Shown here in pieces: positions 39,040-46,327 of a DNA stretch of 64,000 bases. Origin of the DNA: Marinococcus luteus_A (GTDB taxonomy: Bacteria > Bacillota > Bacilli > Bacillales > Marinococcaceae); assembly GCF_034497705.1 (NCBI RefSeq), contig NZ_JAXRUV010000001.1:496001-560000 (forward strand), read 5' to 3'. How positions within the stretch are numbered: the stretch's first letter is position 1; each line of letters opens with the position of its first letter. The notes under the pieces are model-generated. The model did not search any database and was not told the DNA's origin. It saw only the letters and a list, made by a program, of their open reading frames with translations. A program made the translations under genes and the position numbers.

Positions 39040-41025
39040 ATGGCAATTAGCACAGAACAGTTAGCAATTAACACGATCCGGACGCTGTCCATCGAAAGTA
39101 TTGAAAAAGCCCAGTCGGGGCACCCGGGGCTTCCGATGGGAGCGGCGCCGATGGCGTACGCGCTCTGGACCAAATCTATGAACCACAACCCGGCCAACCC
39201 GGAATGGTTTAACCGCGACCGCTTCGTGCTGTCCGCCGGCCACGGATCGATGCTCCTATACAGCATGCTGCACCTGAGCGGCTACGACCTTTCGCTCGAG
39301 GAACTGAAAAACTTCCGCCAGTGGGGAAGCCAGACGCCGGGCCACCCGGAATACGGGCACACCGCCGGCGTGGAAGCCACCACCGGCCCGCTCGGCCAGG
39401 GGCTGGCCATGGGCACCGGGATGGCGATGGCCGAACGCCATCTGGCCGCCAAATACAACACGGACGATCACGCCGTGGTCGACCATTTCACGTATGTGCT
39501 CTGCGGCGACGGCGACCTGATGGAAGGCGTGGCTTCGGAATCGGCGTCCCTCGCCGGCCACCTGAAGCTCGGCAACCTGGTCGTGCTGTATGACTCCAAC
39601 GACGTGTCGCTCGACGGCGCGCTTCACCAGTCGTTTTCCGAAAACGTGCTGCAGCGCTATGAAGCCTACGGCTGGCACACGGTCTTTATCGAGGACGGCA
39701 ACGACGTCGATGCGATTGAGGCGGCGATCGAAGAAGCGAAGCAGTCCCCGAAACCATCCATGATCGAAGTAAAAACCGTCATTGGCTACGGCGCACCGAA
39801 CAAAGGCGGCACGAACGCGGCCCACGGCGCACCGATCGGCGACGAGGAGTACAACCTGGTGAAGGAAGCCTACCAGTGGGACTACGACGCGTTTCACATT
39901 CCGCCGGAAGTGACCGAGTTGTTTGACGAAGTCAAGCAGGCCGGCGCGGAGGCCGAACAGGAATGGAACGAGCTTTTTGACGCCTACAAGCAGGCAAACC
40001 CGGAACTCGCCGACGAGCTCGAACAGGCGATGGCCGGCAAACTGCCGGAAGGCTGGGATGCGAAGCTGCCGGTCTTTACGGATGAAAAAGTAGCGACCCG
40101 TGCCGCTTCCGGTGATGTGCTGCAGGAAGTAGCGGCCGCCGTGCCGTCCTTGTTTGGCGGATCGGCCGACCTGGCTGGGTCCAACAAGACGCTGATCAAA
40201 GCGGAGAATGATTTCAGCCGCAACGACTACACCGGCCGCAACATCTGGTTTGGTGTGCGCGAATTCGCCATGGCGGCAGCTGTCAACGGTATTCAACTGC
40301 ACGGCGGCCTGAAGCCGTTTGGATCGACGTTCCTGGTCTTTTCCGATTATCTGCGCCCGGCACTGCGCCTGAGTGCGTTGATGGGGCTGCCGCTTACGCA
40401 GGTATTTACGCACGACAGCATCGCGGTCGGCGAAGACGGTCCGACGCACGAGCCGGTTGAACAGCTGGCGGCGCTCCGGGCGATTCCGAACCTGAACGTC
40501 ATCCGCCCGGCGGACGGCAACGAAACAGTTGCTGCCTGGCGCGTAGCGATGGAAAGTGAACACACGCCAACGGCGCTCGTGCTGACCCGTCAGGGCGTAC
40601 CGACGCTCGAAGACACGAAGGAAAAAGCGGTGGAAGGCGTACGCAAAGGAGCCTACGTGATTGGCGAACAGGCCGAAAATCCGGACCTGCTTCTCGTCGC
40701 TGCCGGCTCGGAAGTGTCCCTCGCCGTGGACGCGAAAGCCCAGCTGCAGAGCGACGGCCTGACCGTCAATGTCGTCAGCATGCCGAACTTCCATGCGTTC
40801 GACCATCAGTCCGCGGACTACCGCCGGTCGGTGCTCCCGGACGGTGTACCGGCCATGGCCGTGGAAATGGGATCATCCTTTGGCTGGTACAAGTACGTCG
40901 GCGCCCACGGCTCCGTGTACGGCATTGACCGCTTCGGTGCTTCCGCACCAGGCGGAGAAGTCGTCGAAAAGTACGGCTTCACGCCGGAAAAAGTCGCTGA
41001 AGCAGCCAAACAGCTGATCAAATAA
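39040..41025 (+). CDS. tkt: transketolase
   Basis: This 661-residue thiamine-diphosphate enzyme of the pentose phosphate pathway transfers two-carbon units between sugars. Visible marks are the N-terminal GHPGLPMGAAPMA block, HGSMLLYSMLH, the metal/ThDP motif GDGDLMEG ... DSNDVSLDG (~150-185), and the catalytic EFAMAAAVNG and DGPTHEPVEQL regions (~405-475). ATG 39040 follows GGAGGG; the upstream frame lacks a suitable site. GC is raised in this gene relative to its neighbours, consistent with high expression. Confidence 0.96.
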   Translation: MAISTEQLAINTIRTLSIESIEKAQSGHPGLPMGAAPMAYALWTKSMNHNPANPEWFNRDRFVLSAGHGSMLLYSMLHLSGYDLSLEELKNFRQWGSQTPGHPEYGHTAGVEATTGPLGQGLAMGTGMAMAERHLAAKYNTDDHAVVDHFTYVLCGDGDLMEGVASESASLAGHLKLGNLVVLYDSNDVSLDGALHQSFSENVLQRYEAYGWHTVFIEDGNDVDAIEAAIEEAKQSPKPSMIEVKTVIGYGAPNKGGTNAAHGAPIGDEEYNLVKEAYQWDYDAFHIPPEVTELFDEVKQAGAEAEQEWNELFDAYKQANPELADELEQAMAGKLPEGWDAKLPVFTDEKVATRAASGDVLQEVAAAVPSLFGGSADLAGSNKTLIKAENDFSRNDYTGRNIWFGVREFAMAAAVNGIQLHGGLKPFGSTFLVFSDYLRPALRLSALMGLPLTQVFTHDSIAVGEDGPTHEPVEQLAALRAIPNLNVIRPADGNETVAAWRVAMESEHTPTALVLTRQGVPTLEDTKEKAVEGVRKGAYVIGEQAENPDLLLVAAGSEVSLAVDAKAQLQSDGLTVNVVSMPNFHAFDHQSADYRRSVLPDGVPAMAVEMGSSFGWYKYVGAHGSVYGIDRFGASAPGGEVVEKYGFTPEKVAEAAKQLIK

Positions 41026-41038
41026 TTATGCGTTGGGG

Positions 41039-41066
41039 AAAAAGCAGCCCGCCGGCTGCTTTTTCT
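41039..41066 (+). terminator. tkt terminator
   Basis: AAAGCAGCC pairs with GGCTGCTTT followed by T-run. Confidence 0.85.
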
Positions 41067-41220
41067 TATTTTTATCCGAGTGAAAATTAAGCAACGGTGC
41101 TGAATCTTTCGAATCGGTGCTTTCTTTACATAAAAGAATGCGTTATAATAAACAAGGTCTGTTTAGAGACGCTAACAACACCCACATATATGTTAGGTAT
41201 TCGGGAAAGGGGTAAGACAC

Positions 41221-41445
41221 ATGGGCTGGCTATGGTTAACAATTATCGGCATTGTCATTTTACTAGTTGGTATAGCCATCGGTTTCTTTATCGCAAGAAA
41301 AACGATGATGAACTATTTGAAAAAGAATCCTCCTATTAATGAACAAATGCTGCGCGTTATGATGATGCAGATGGGGCAGAACCCGTCCCAGAAGAAGATC
41401 AACCAAATGATGAGAGCAATGCAGCGACAACAAGATAAGAAATAA
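41221..41445 (+). CDS. yneF: UPF0154 membrane protein YneF
   Basis: This 74-residue protein has one N-terminal membrane helix (WLTIIGIVILLVGIAIGFFI) and the family tail KNPPINEQMLRVMMMQMGQ followed by NPSQKKINQMM. Function is unknown. In B. subtilis sirA (yneE) lies between tkt and yneF; no such gene fits in the 195 nt here. Confidence 0.92.
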   Translation: MGWLWLTIIGIVILLVGIAIGFFIARKTMMNYLKKNPPINEQMLRVMMMQMGQNPSQKKINQMMRAMQRQQDKK

Positions 41446-41450
41446 CGGTC

Positions 41451-41483
41451 AGCACCCTTCTAGCTTCTAGAGGGTGCTTTTTT
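41451..41483 (+). terminator. yneF terminator
   Basis: AGCACCCT pairs with AGGGTGCT (with an inner CTAG pairing), followed by T6. Confidence 0.8.
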
Positions 41484-41505
41484 ATCCATAGAGAGGATGA
41501 GACGG

Positions 41506-43257
41506 ATGCGCGCTTTTTGGGACTTGCGCTGGTTTTTCTGGCAGGAGCGGTTCAAGTACAGCTTCGGGATTCTTCTGCTCATTATTGTGGCCCTGCTTTC
41601 CCTTCTACCGCCGTATGTGGTAGGGGTGGTGGTCGATGCGATCGAACAAAACCGCCTGTCGACCGGGATGCTTGCCGGCTGGATGGGAGCGATGATTGCG
41701 GCAGGGATATGCATGTACGTGCTCCGGTACGTCTGGCGTATTATGATTTTTGGTTCCTCGCTTCATCTCGGCCGTACGCTCCGCTACAATCTGTATCAGC
41801 ACTTCACGCGGATGAGCAGCGATTTTTTCGGACGGAAACGAACCGGGGATCTGATGGCGCACGCCACCAACGATATTACTGCGGTGCAGATGATGGCCGG
41901 CCAGGGGGTTTTAACGATTGTGGATTCGCTCGTCATGGGAGGATTCGTCGTTTTAGCGATGGCAATCGGGATCAGCTGGCAGCTGACGCTGATTACGCTG
42001 TTGCCGATGCCGCTGATGGCTCTCTTAACAAGCTGGTACGGCCACCTGCTTCATAAGCGGTTTGGCGCTGCCCAGCAGTCCTTTTCTCAGCTGAACAACC
42101 GGACGCAGGAAAGCATTTCCGGCGTGAAGGTAACAAAAACGTTCGGGTACGAACGCGAAGACATCGAAGCGTTTGAAGCACAGTCCCGGGACGTTGTGGA
42201 CAAAAACGAGCGGGTCGCCCGCATTGATGCCCTGTTTGATCCGACAATCACCCTTATCATCGGCGTCTGCTATCTGCTCGCGATTGGCTTTGGTGCCGGA
42301 TATGTGAACGACGGAACGATTACTATCGGGCAGTTAACGACGTTCAGTGTCTATCTGGGCATGCTGATCTGGCCGATGCTTGCGTTTGGGTGGTTTTTTA
42401 ACATTATTGAACGCGGGCATGCGTCGTATGACCGCATTCGTAACCTGATGGCCGAGCGGACTGACATTACCGACCAGAAAGCCGGAGTGGAGGACGTGCC
42501 GGCCGGGGCGGTGGAAATAGACATAGATAAATTTTATTACCCACGGTCGGAAACGAGCGCGCTGCACGATATTCACGCGTCGGTGCAGCCGGGACAGACC
42601 GTCGGGATCGTCGGGCGGACCGGCAGCGGGAAAACGACGCTTTTGCGGCTGCTTCTCCGGGAGCTGAAAAGCGGGGACGGAGCCATTACGATTGGCGGGA
42701 CGCCGGCGGAAACCTATTATCTTGATACGTACCGTCTGGCATTCGGAAATGTGCCGCAGGAGCATTTCTTGTTTTCGATGACGCTTGCGGACAATATCGC
42801 CTTTTCCAACCCGGAAGCCACCCAGCAGGAGATTCAGCGTGCGGCCGGACTCGCAGCCATTCATGACGATATTGTGGCGCTTCCCTACGGATACGCCACG
42901 GCTGTCGGTGAGCGCGGGGTCACTCTCTCCGGAGGCCAGAAGCAGCGTATTTCGATTGCGCGGGCGCTTCTGCAGAATCCGGAAATTCTCATCCTGGATG
43001 ACGCGCTTTCCGCGGTGGACGCAAACACCGAGCAGCAGATTCTCGAAGCGCTGAAGCAGGAGCGACGGGGGAAAACGACCTTTATCGTTACGCACCGCAT
43101 GAGCACGGTAAAAGAAGCGGATGCGGTATGGGTGATGGAGCACGGCACGATCGTTGAAAACGGCTCCCACCGTGCATTAATGGAAGCCGGGGGCATCTAT
43201 GCAGAAATGGTGAAGCGCGAAGAGCTGAAGGCCCAGGTGGAAAGGGGGGACCGCTGA
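41506..43257 (+). CDS. heterodimeric ABC exporter subunit (YheI/BmrC-like, degenerate ATP site)
   Basis: This 583-residue half-transporter has six membrane helices (~1-300) and a nucleotide-binding domain with Walker A GRTGSGKTT (~370), canonical signature LSGGQKQR and Walker B LILDDALSAVD (~497). The catalytic Glu after Walker B is Asp, the degenerate-site mark of BmrC-type subunits. It pairs with the next gene, which overlaps its stop (TGATG). The pair probably exports drugs or lipids. ATG 41506 is preferred to 41497, which abuts the ribosome binding site. Confidence 0.88.
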   Translation: MRAFWDLRWFFWQERFKYSFGILLLIIVALLSLLPPYVVGVVVDAIEQNRLSTGMLAGWMGAMIAAGICMYVLRYVWRIMIFGSSLHLGRTLRYNLYQHFTRMSSDFFGRKRTGDLMAHATNDITAVQMMAGQGVLTIVDSLVMGGFVVLAMAIGISWQLTLITLLPMPLMALLTSWYGHLLHKRFGAAQQSFSQLNNRTQESISGVKVTKTFGYEREDIEAFEAQSRDVVDKNERVARIDALFDPTITLIIGVCYLLAIGFGAGYVNDGTITIGQLTTFSVYLGMLIWPMLAFGWFFNIIERGHASYDRIRNLMAERTDITDQKAGVEDVPAGAVEIDIDKFYYPRSETSALHDIHASVQPGQTVGIVGRTGSGKTTLLRLLLRELKSGDGAITIGGTPAETYYLDTYRLAFGNVPQEHFLFSMTLADNIAFSNPEATQQEIQRAAGLAAIHDDIVALPYGYATAVGERGVTLSGGQKQRISIARALLQNPEILILDDALSAVDANTEQQILEALKQERRGKTTFIVTHRMSTVKEADAVWVMEHGTIVENGSHRALMEAGGIYAEMVKREELKAQVERGDR

Positions 43258-45044
43258 TGCTGCACGAAGATAAGGTGTTAACCAAACAGGAGCAGCGGGC
43301 GATTGTGAAGCGGCTGTTAAAGTATGCAGGTGTTCACAAACGGCTGCTGGCGTTTGCCTGTACGTTTCTTGTGATCGGCGTCGGCGCGGAGCTTCTCAGT
43401 CCGTACCTTGTAAAGGTCTTTATTGACAGCTATGTGACGCCGGGAGTATTCCCGGCAGATGAATTGACGTGGCTCGCGGCCATTTTCGCAGCGGCCACTG
43501 TTCTTTCCGCGGTGATGGTATATTTTCACACGTACTGGTTTCAGCGGATTGCGCTGAAAAGCATTCAGCAGATCCGCGTCGATGTGTTTTCGAGCGTCGA
43601 AGGGGCATCGATGCGTTTTTACGATCAAACGCCGTCCGGAGCGCTTGTGAGCCGGATAACCAATGACACTGAACGGATCCGGGAGCTGTACATGGAAGTG
43701 CTCTCGACCTTTATCCAGAACGGGGTGTTTCTGGTTGGGGTGCTTATCGCCATGTTCTTTCTGGATGTCCGTCTCGCCGCCGCAGCAATACTGATTATGC
43801 CGCTTTTGCTTATGCTGATGATGCTCTACCGCCGATACAGCTCGAGGTACTACGGGGAGATGAGCGGGAAGCTGAGCCGGCTGAATACGAAAATTAATGA
43901 AAGCCTGCAGGGCATGTCGGTGATTCAGCTGTTCCGGCAGGAGAGCCGGATGAAGCAGGAATTTTCCGGGATTAATGATGCCCATTATGAAGCCGGCCTG
44001 AAAAGCATGAAAATCGACGGCCTGCTGCTTCGCCCGGCGATCGACCTCGTGTCGGTGCTTGCTCTCGTCGGCGTGCTGTCGTATTTTGGCATTTTATCGA
44101 TGGAAGGGGCCGTACAGGTCGGAGTGATTTATGCCTTCGTCAACTATTTTGAGCGCTTCTTTGAACCGGTTAATGAAATCATGCAGCAGATGTCGCTGTA
44201 TCAGCAGTCGATTGTCTCCGCCGGCCGGGTATTTCATTTAATGGATGTGACCGGCCAGGAGGCAGCAGTGACGAGGGGGCGGCAGACCGGGGATGCCTCA
44301 CGGAGCGGAGAGATTGAATTTGATCACGTGACGTTCAGCTATGACGGCGAGCATCCGGTCCTCCGAGACATTAACCTGTCGGTAAAAGAAGGCGAGACCA
44401 TTGCGATTGTCGGCCATACTGGCAGCGGTAAAAGCTCCATCATTAACCTGCTGCTCCGGTTTTACGAACACGATGCCGGAACAATTTTCCTTGGAGGAAA
44501 GGACCTGCAGCGCTGGCCGGAAGAGGCGCTGCGCCGGCACGTTGGACTTGTGCTGCAGGATCCGTTTTTGTTTACGGGAACGGTCAGGGAAAATATTGCG
44601 ATGCACAACCACCGGCTGAGCGACGAGGAGGTGCGGCAGGCGGCTGCTTTTGTCGGGGCGGATCAGTTTATCGAAGCACTGCCGAAGCAGTACGACGAAC
44701 AGGTAGGCGAACGGGGGAGCTCGTTTTCGAACGGGGAAAAACAGCTGATCACGTTTGCCCGGACCGTCGCCCATGATCCGAAGGTGCTCGTGCTCGATGA
44801 GGCAACGGCAAATATCGACAGCGAAAGTGAAGCGGTTATCCAGCAGGCGCTTGCAAACCTCGTGGAAAACCGGACGACCATCATGATTGCCCACCGGCTG
44901 TCCACGATCCGGCACGCCGACCAGATTATCGTGCTTCATCAGGGGGAAATTGCCGAACGCGGGACGCACCAGGAGCTGCTTGCCTCCGGGGGGCTATATG
45001 AAAAAATGTACCGGCTGCAGCATGAAAATGAAGAGGTGCTTTAA
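43257..45044 (+). CDS. heterodimeric ABC exporter subunit (YheH/BmrD-like)
   Basis: This 595-residue half-transporter partners the previous gene. It has six membrane helices and an ATPase domain with Walker A GHTGSGKSS (~386), a non-canonical signature FSNGEKQL (~489) and Walker B VLVLDEATANID (~512), with the catalytic Glu present. Together with the partner's LSGGQ signature it would form the single competent ATP site, as in BmrCD. It is shorter than B. subtilis YheH (673 residues). Confidence 0.88.
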   Translation: MLHEDKVLTKQEQRAIVKRLLKYAGVHKRLLAFACTFLVIGVGAELLSPYLVKVFIDSYVTPGVFPADELTWLAAIFAAATVLSAVMVYFHTYWFQRIALKSIQQIRVDVFSSVEGASMRFYDQTPSGALVSRITNDTERIRELYMEVLSTFIQNGVFLVGVLIAMFFLDVRLAAAAILIMPLLLMLMMLYRRYSSRYYGEMSGKLSRLNTKINESLQGMSVIQLFRQESRMKQEFSGINDAHYEAGLKSMKIDGLLLRPAIDLVSVLALVGVLSYFGILSMEGAVQVGVIYAFVNYFERFFEPVNEIMQQMSLYQQSIVSAGRVFHLMDVTGQEAAVTRGRQTGDASRSGEIEFDHVTFSYDGEHPVLRDINLSVKEGETIAIVGHTGSGKSSIINLLLRFYEHDAGTIFLGGKDLQRWPEEALRRHVGLVLQDPFLFTGTVRENIAMHNHRLSDEEVRQAAAFVGADQFIEALPKQYDEQVGERGSSFSNGEKQLITFARTVAHDPKVLVLDEATANIDSESEAVIQQALANLVENRTTIMIAHRLSTIRHADQIIVLHQGEIAERGTHQELLASGGLYEKMYRLQHENEEVL

Positions 45045-45077
45045 AAGAGGGAACAATTGCGGGCCGCCGCTTCGGGG

Positions 45078-45113
45078 TGTATCATAGAGGCAGGAAAGCC
45101 TTCATATGATACA
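45078..45113. repeat. nested inverted repeat before ccdC
   Basis: TGTATCAT and ATGATACA enclose AGGC...GCCT. It is not followed by a good T-run on the plus strand, so it is either a weak terminator of the ABC operon or an operator. Confidence 0.45.
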
Positions 45114-45144
45114 TCCTATTTTTATAGAAAGGAAGGCGGCCGAA

Positions 45145-45657
45145 GTGAGTACACTGCTGATTATTACGACCCTCACGGCCTTTTTTATGGCTTCTGTCGT
45201 GATCGTCATCCGCATGAAAGCCATTAAGCAGCCGGCGACCTTCAAAAAAATCGTGCTGCCGCCGTTTTTCATGGCGACGGGAGCGCTGATGTTTGTTTAC
45301 CCGCCGGCCCGTCCGACTGGGCTCGAAGTCGGCGAGGCGCTTCTCGTCGGGTTTGTTTTCTCTTTTCTACTGATGGCCACCACGTCTTTTGAAATACGTG
45401 AACGCCGGATTTTTGTTCGCCGGTCCAAAGCTTTTTCATTCATTCTGGTCGGCCTTTTAATTGTTCGGACAATCATCAAGCTGATCATCGGCGATGCGAT
45501 TGAGCCGGCAGTGCTTGCCGGAATGTTCTTTCTGCTGGGCTTTGCCATGCTTGTGCCGTGGCGCGTCTACATGGCCGTGAAATACAAACAGCTCGAAAAA
45601 ATTCTTCAGCGGGAGCCGGAGCCCGACAACTCCGTGCCTTCCCGCCATTCATCCTAA
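45145..45657 (+). CDS. ccdC: CcdC family membrane protein
   Basis: This 170-residue protein starts at GTG 45145 (GGAAGGCGG upstream). About five membrane helices are visible. The family block (V)RMKAIKQPATFKKI-(V)LPPFFMATGALMF is quoted in part around residues 22-48. CcdC (YneJ) belongs to the B. subtilis ccd cluster, but its exact function is unclear. The usual partner ccdA is not present here. Confidence 0.85.
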   Translation: MSTLLIITTLTAFFMASVVIVIRMKAIKQPATFKKIVLPPFFMATGALMFVYPPARPTGLEVGEALLVGFVFSFLLMATTSFEIRERRIFVRRSKAFSFILVGLLIVRTIIKLIIGDAIEPAVLAGMFFLLGFAMLVPWRVYMAVKYKQLEKILQREPEPDNSVPSRHSS

Positions 45658-45675
45658 TGAAAGGGAGAAGTGCCC

Positions 45676-46113
45676 ATGTCTAACGATGTAAACGAACACC
45701 TTCAAAATGAAATACACGGAAAGAAACTGCCGAATGAAGCGGAGCGGCGTCTGTATCTTGATACGTACCGCGAACGCGTCATCCTTGCACTGACGAAAAA
45801 ACAAGTGATGGAAAAAGGCATACGCCAGGAAGTGCTGAATGCGATGCACGACCGTAAGGCAAAAGAAGTACTCGTTGACGGCCACCTGAGCCTCGAGGCG
45901 CTGCGGCCGTACCGGAAAGCAGCTGAAACCCGGCGCGTTCCGTACCGGCGCGTCACGCACGACAATCCGGAGGGCACGTACGGACTGGTCGTTACGTCCG
46001 ACACCGCGATTAATCGCGAAGACGTGTTTGCTGAGGATGAACCGGAAGCAGATGCCGGAACTCCGGACGCGGAAGAGAAAAAACCGTGGTGGAAAAAGCT
46101 GCTTGGCGGTTGA
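45676..46113 (+). CDS. YueI/DUF1694 family protein
   Basis: This 145-residue protein has the DUF1694 pattern: LYLDTYRERVILALTKKQV, ALRPYRKAAETRRVPYRRV and TYGLVVTSDTAIN. Members have a ribosomal L7Ae-like fold and unknown function. The C-terminus is acidic, then WWKKLLGG. ATG 45676 lies 8 nt after AAGGGAG; a GTG two codons upstream is less likely. Confidence 0.75.
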   Translation: MSNDVNEHLQNEIHGKKLPNEAERRLYLDTYRERVILALTKKQVMEKGIRQEVLNAMHDRKAKEVLVDGHLSLEALRPYRKAAETRRVPYRRVTHDNPEGTYGLVVTSDTAINREDVFAEDEPEADAGTPDAEEKKPWWKKLLGG

Positions 46114-46276
46114 GGGAAGAAAAAAGAAGCAAGCGTTTTCCGAATTTTTGTCTGAAAATATTTATCTTTGAGGAAAGTTTTGCTATTCTATGAAAGTGGG
46201 TCGAGAAACAGATTAAGAAAGGCAGGCGGCAAAGGAATACAGCTGTGGGCCTTTCTGCTTATCCTCATCTACTTTT

Positions 46277-46305
46277 TCGACAACGTTACTGGATTGTTGT
46301 ATAAT
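46277..46305 (+). promoter_or_regulatory. sigma-A promoter of aconitase gene
   Basis: TCGACA, 17 nt, perfect TATAAT. The expected +1 is about 16 nt before the ATG, so the leader is barely longer than the AAGGAGG site. Confidence 0.75.
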
Positions 46306-46327
46306 AGATCAAGAAGGAGGGGTACAT

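Noticed and set aside
39256..40806. Long antisense ORF (516 residues) opposite tkt
   Set aside because: It is the mirror frame of a GC-rich, highly expressed gene, has no ribosome binding site and an Arg/His/Val-rich composition typical of shadows.
42334..43170. Antisense ORF opposite the ABC exporter
   Set aside because: Shadow frame; the forward frame has all ABC motifs.
46145..46160. CodY-like box upstream of citB
   Set aside because: The best 15-base alignment to the CodY consensus has four mismatches, too weak in AT-rich DNA.
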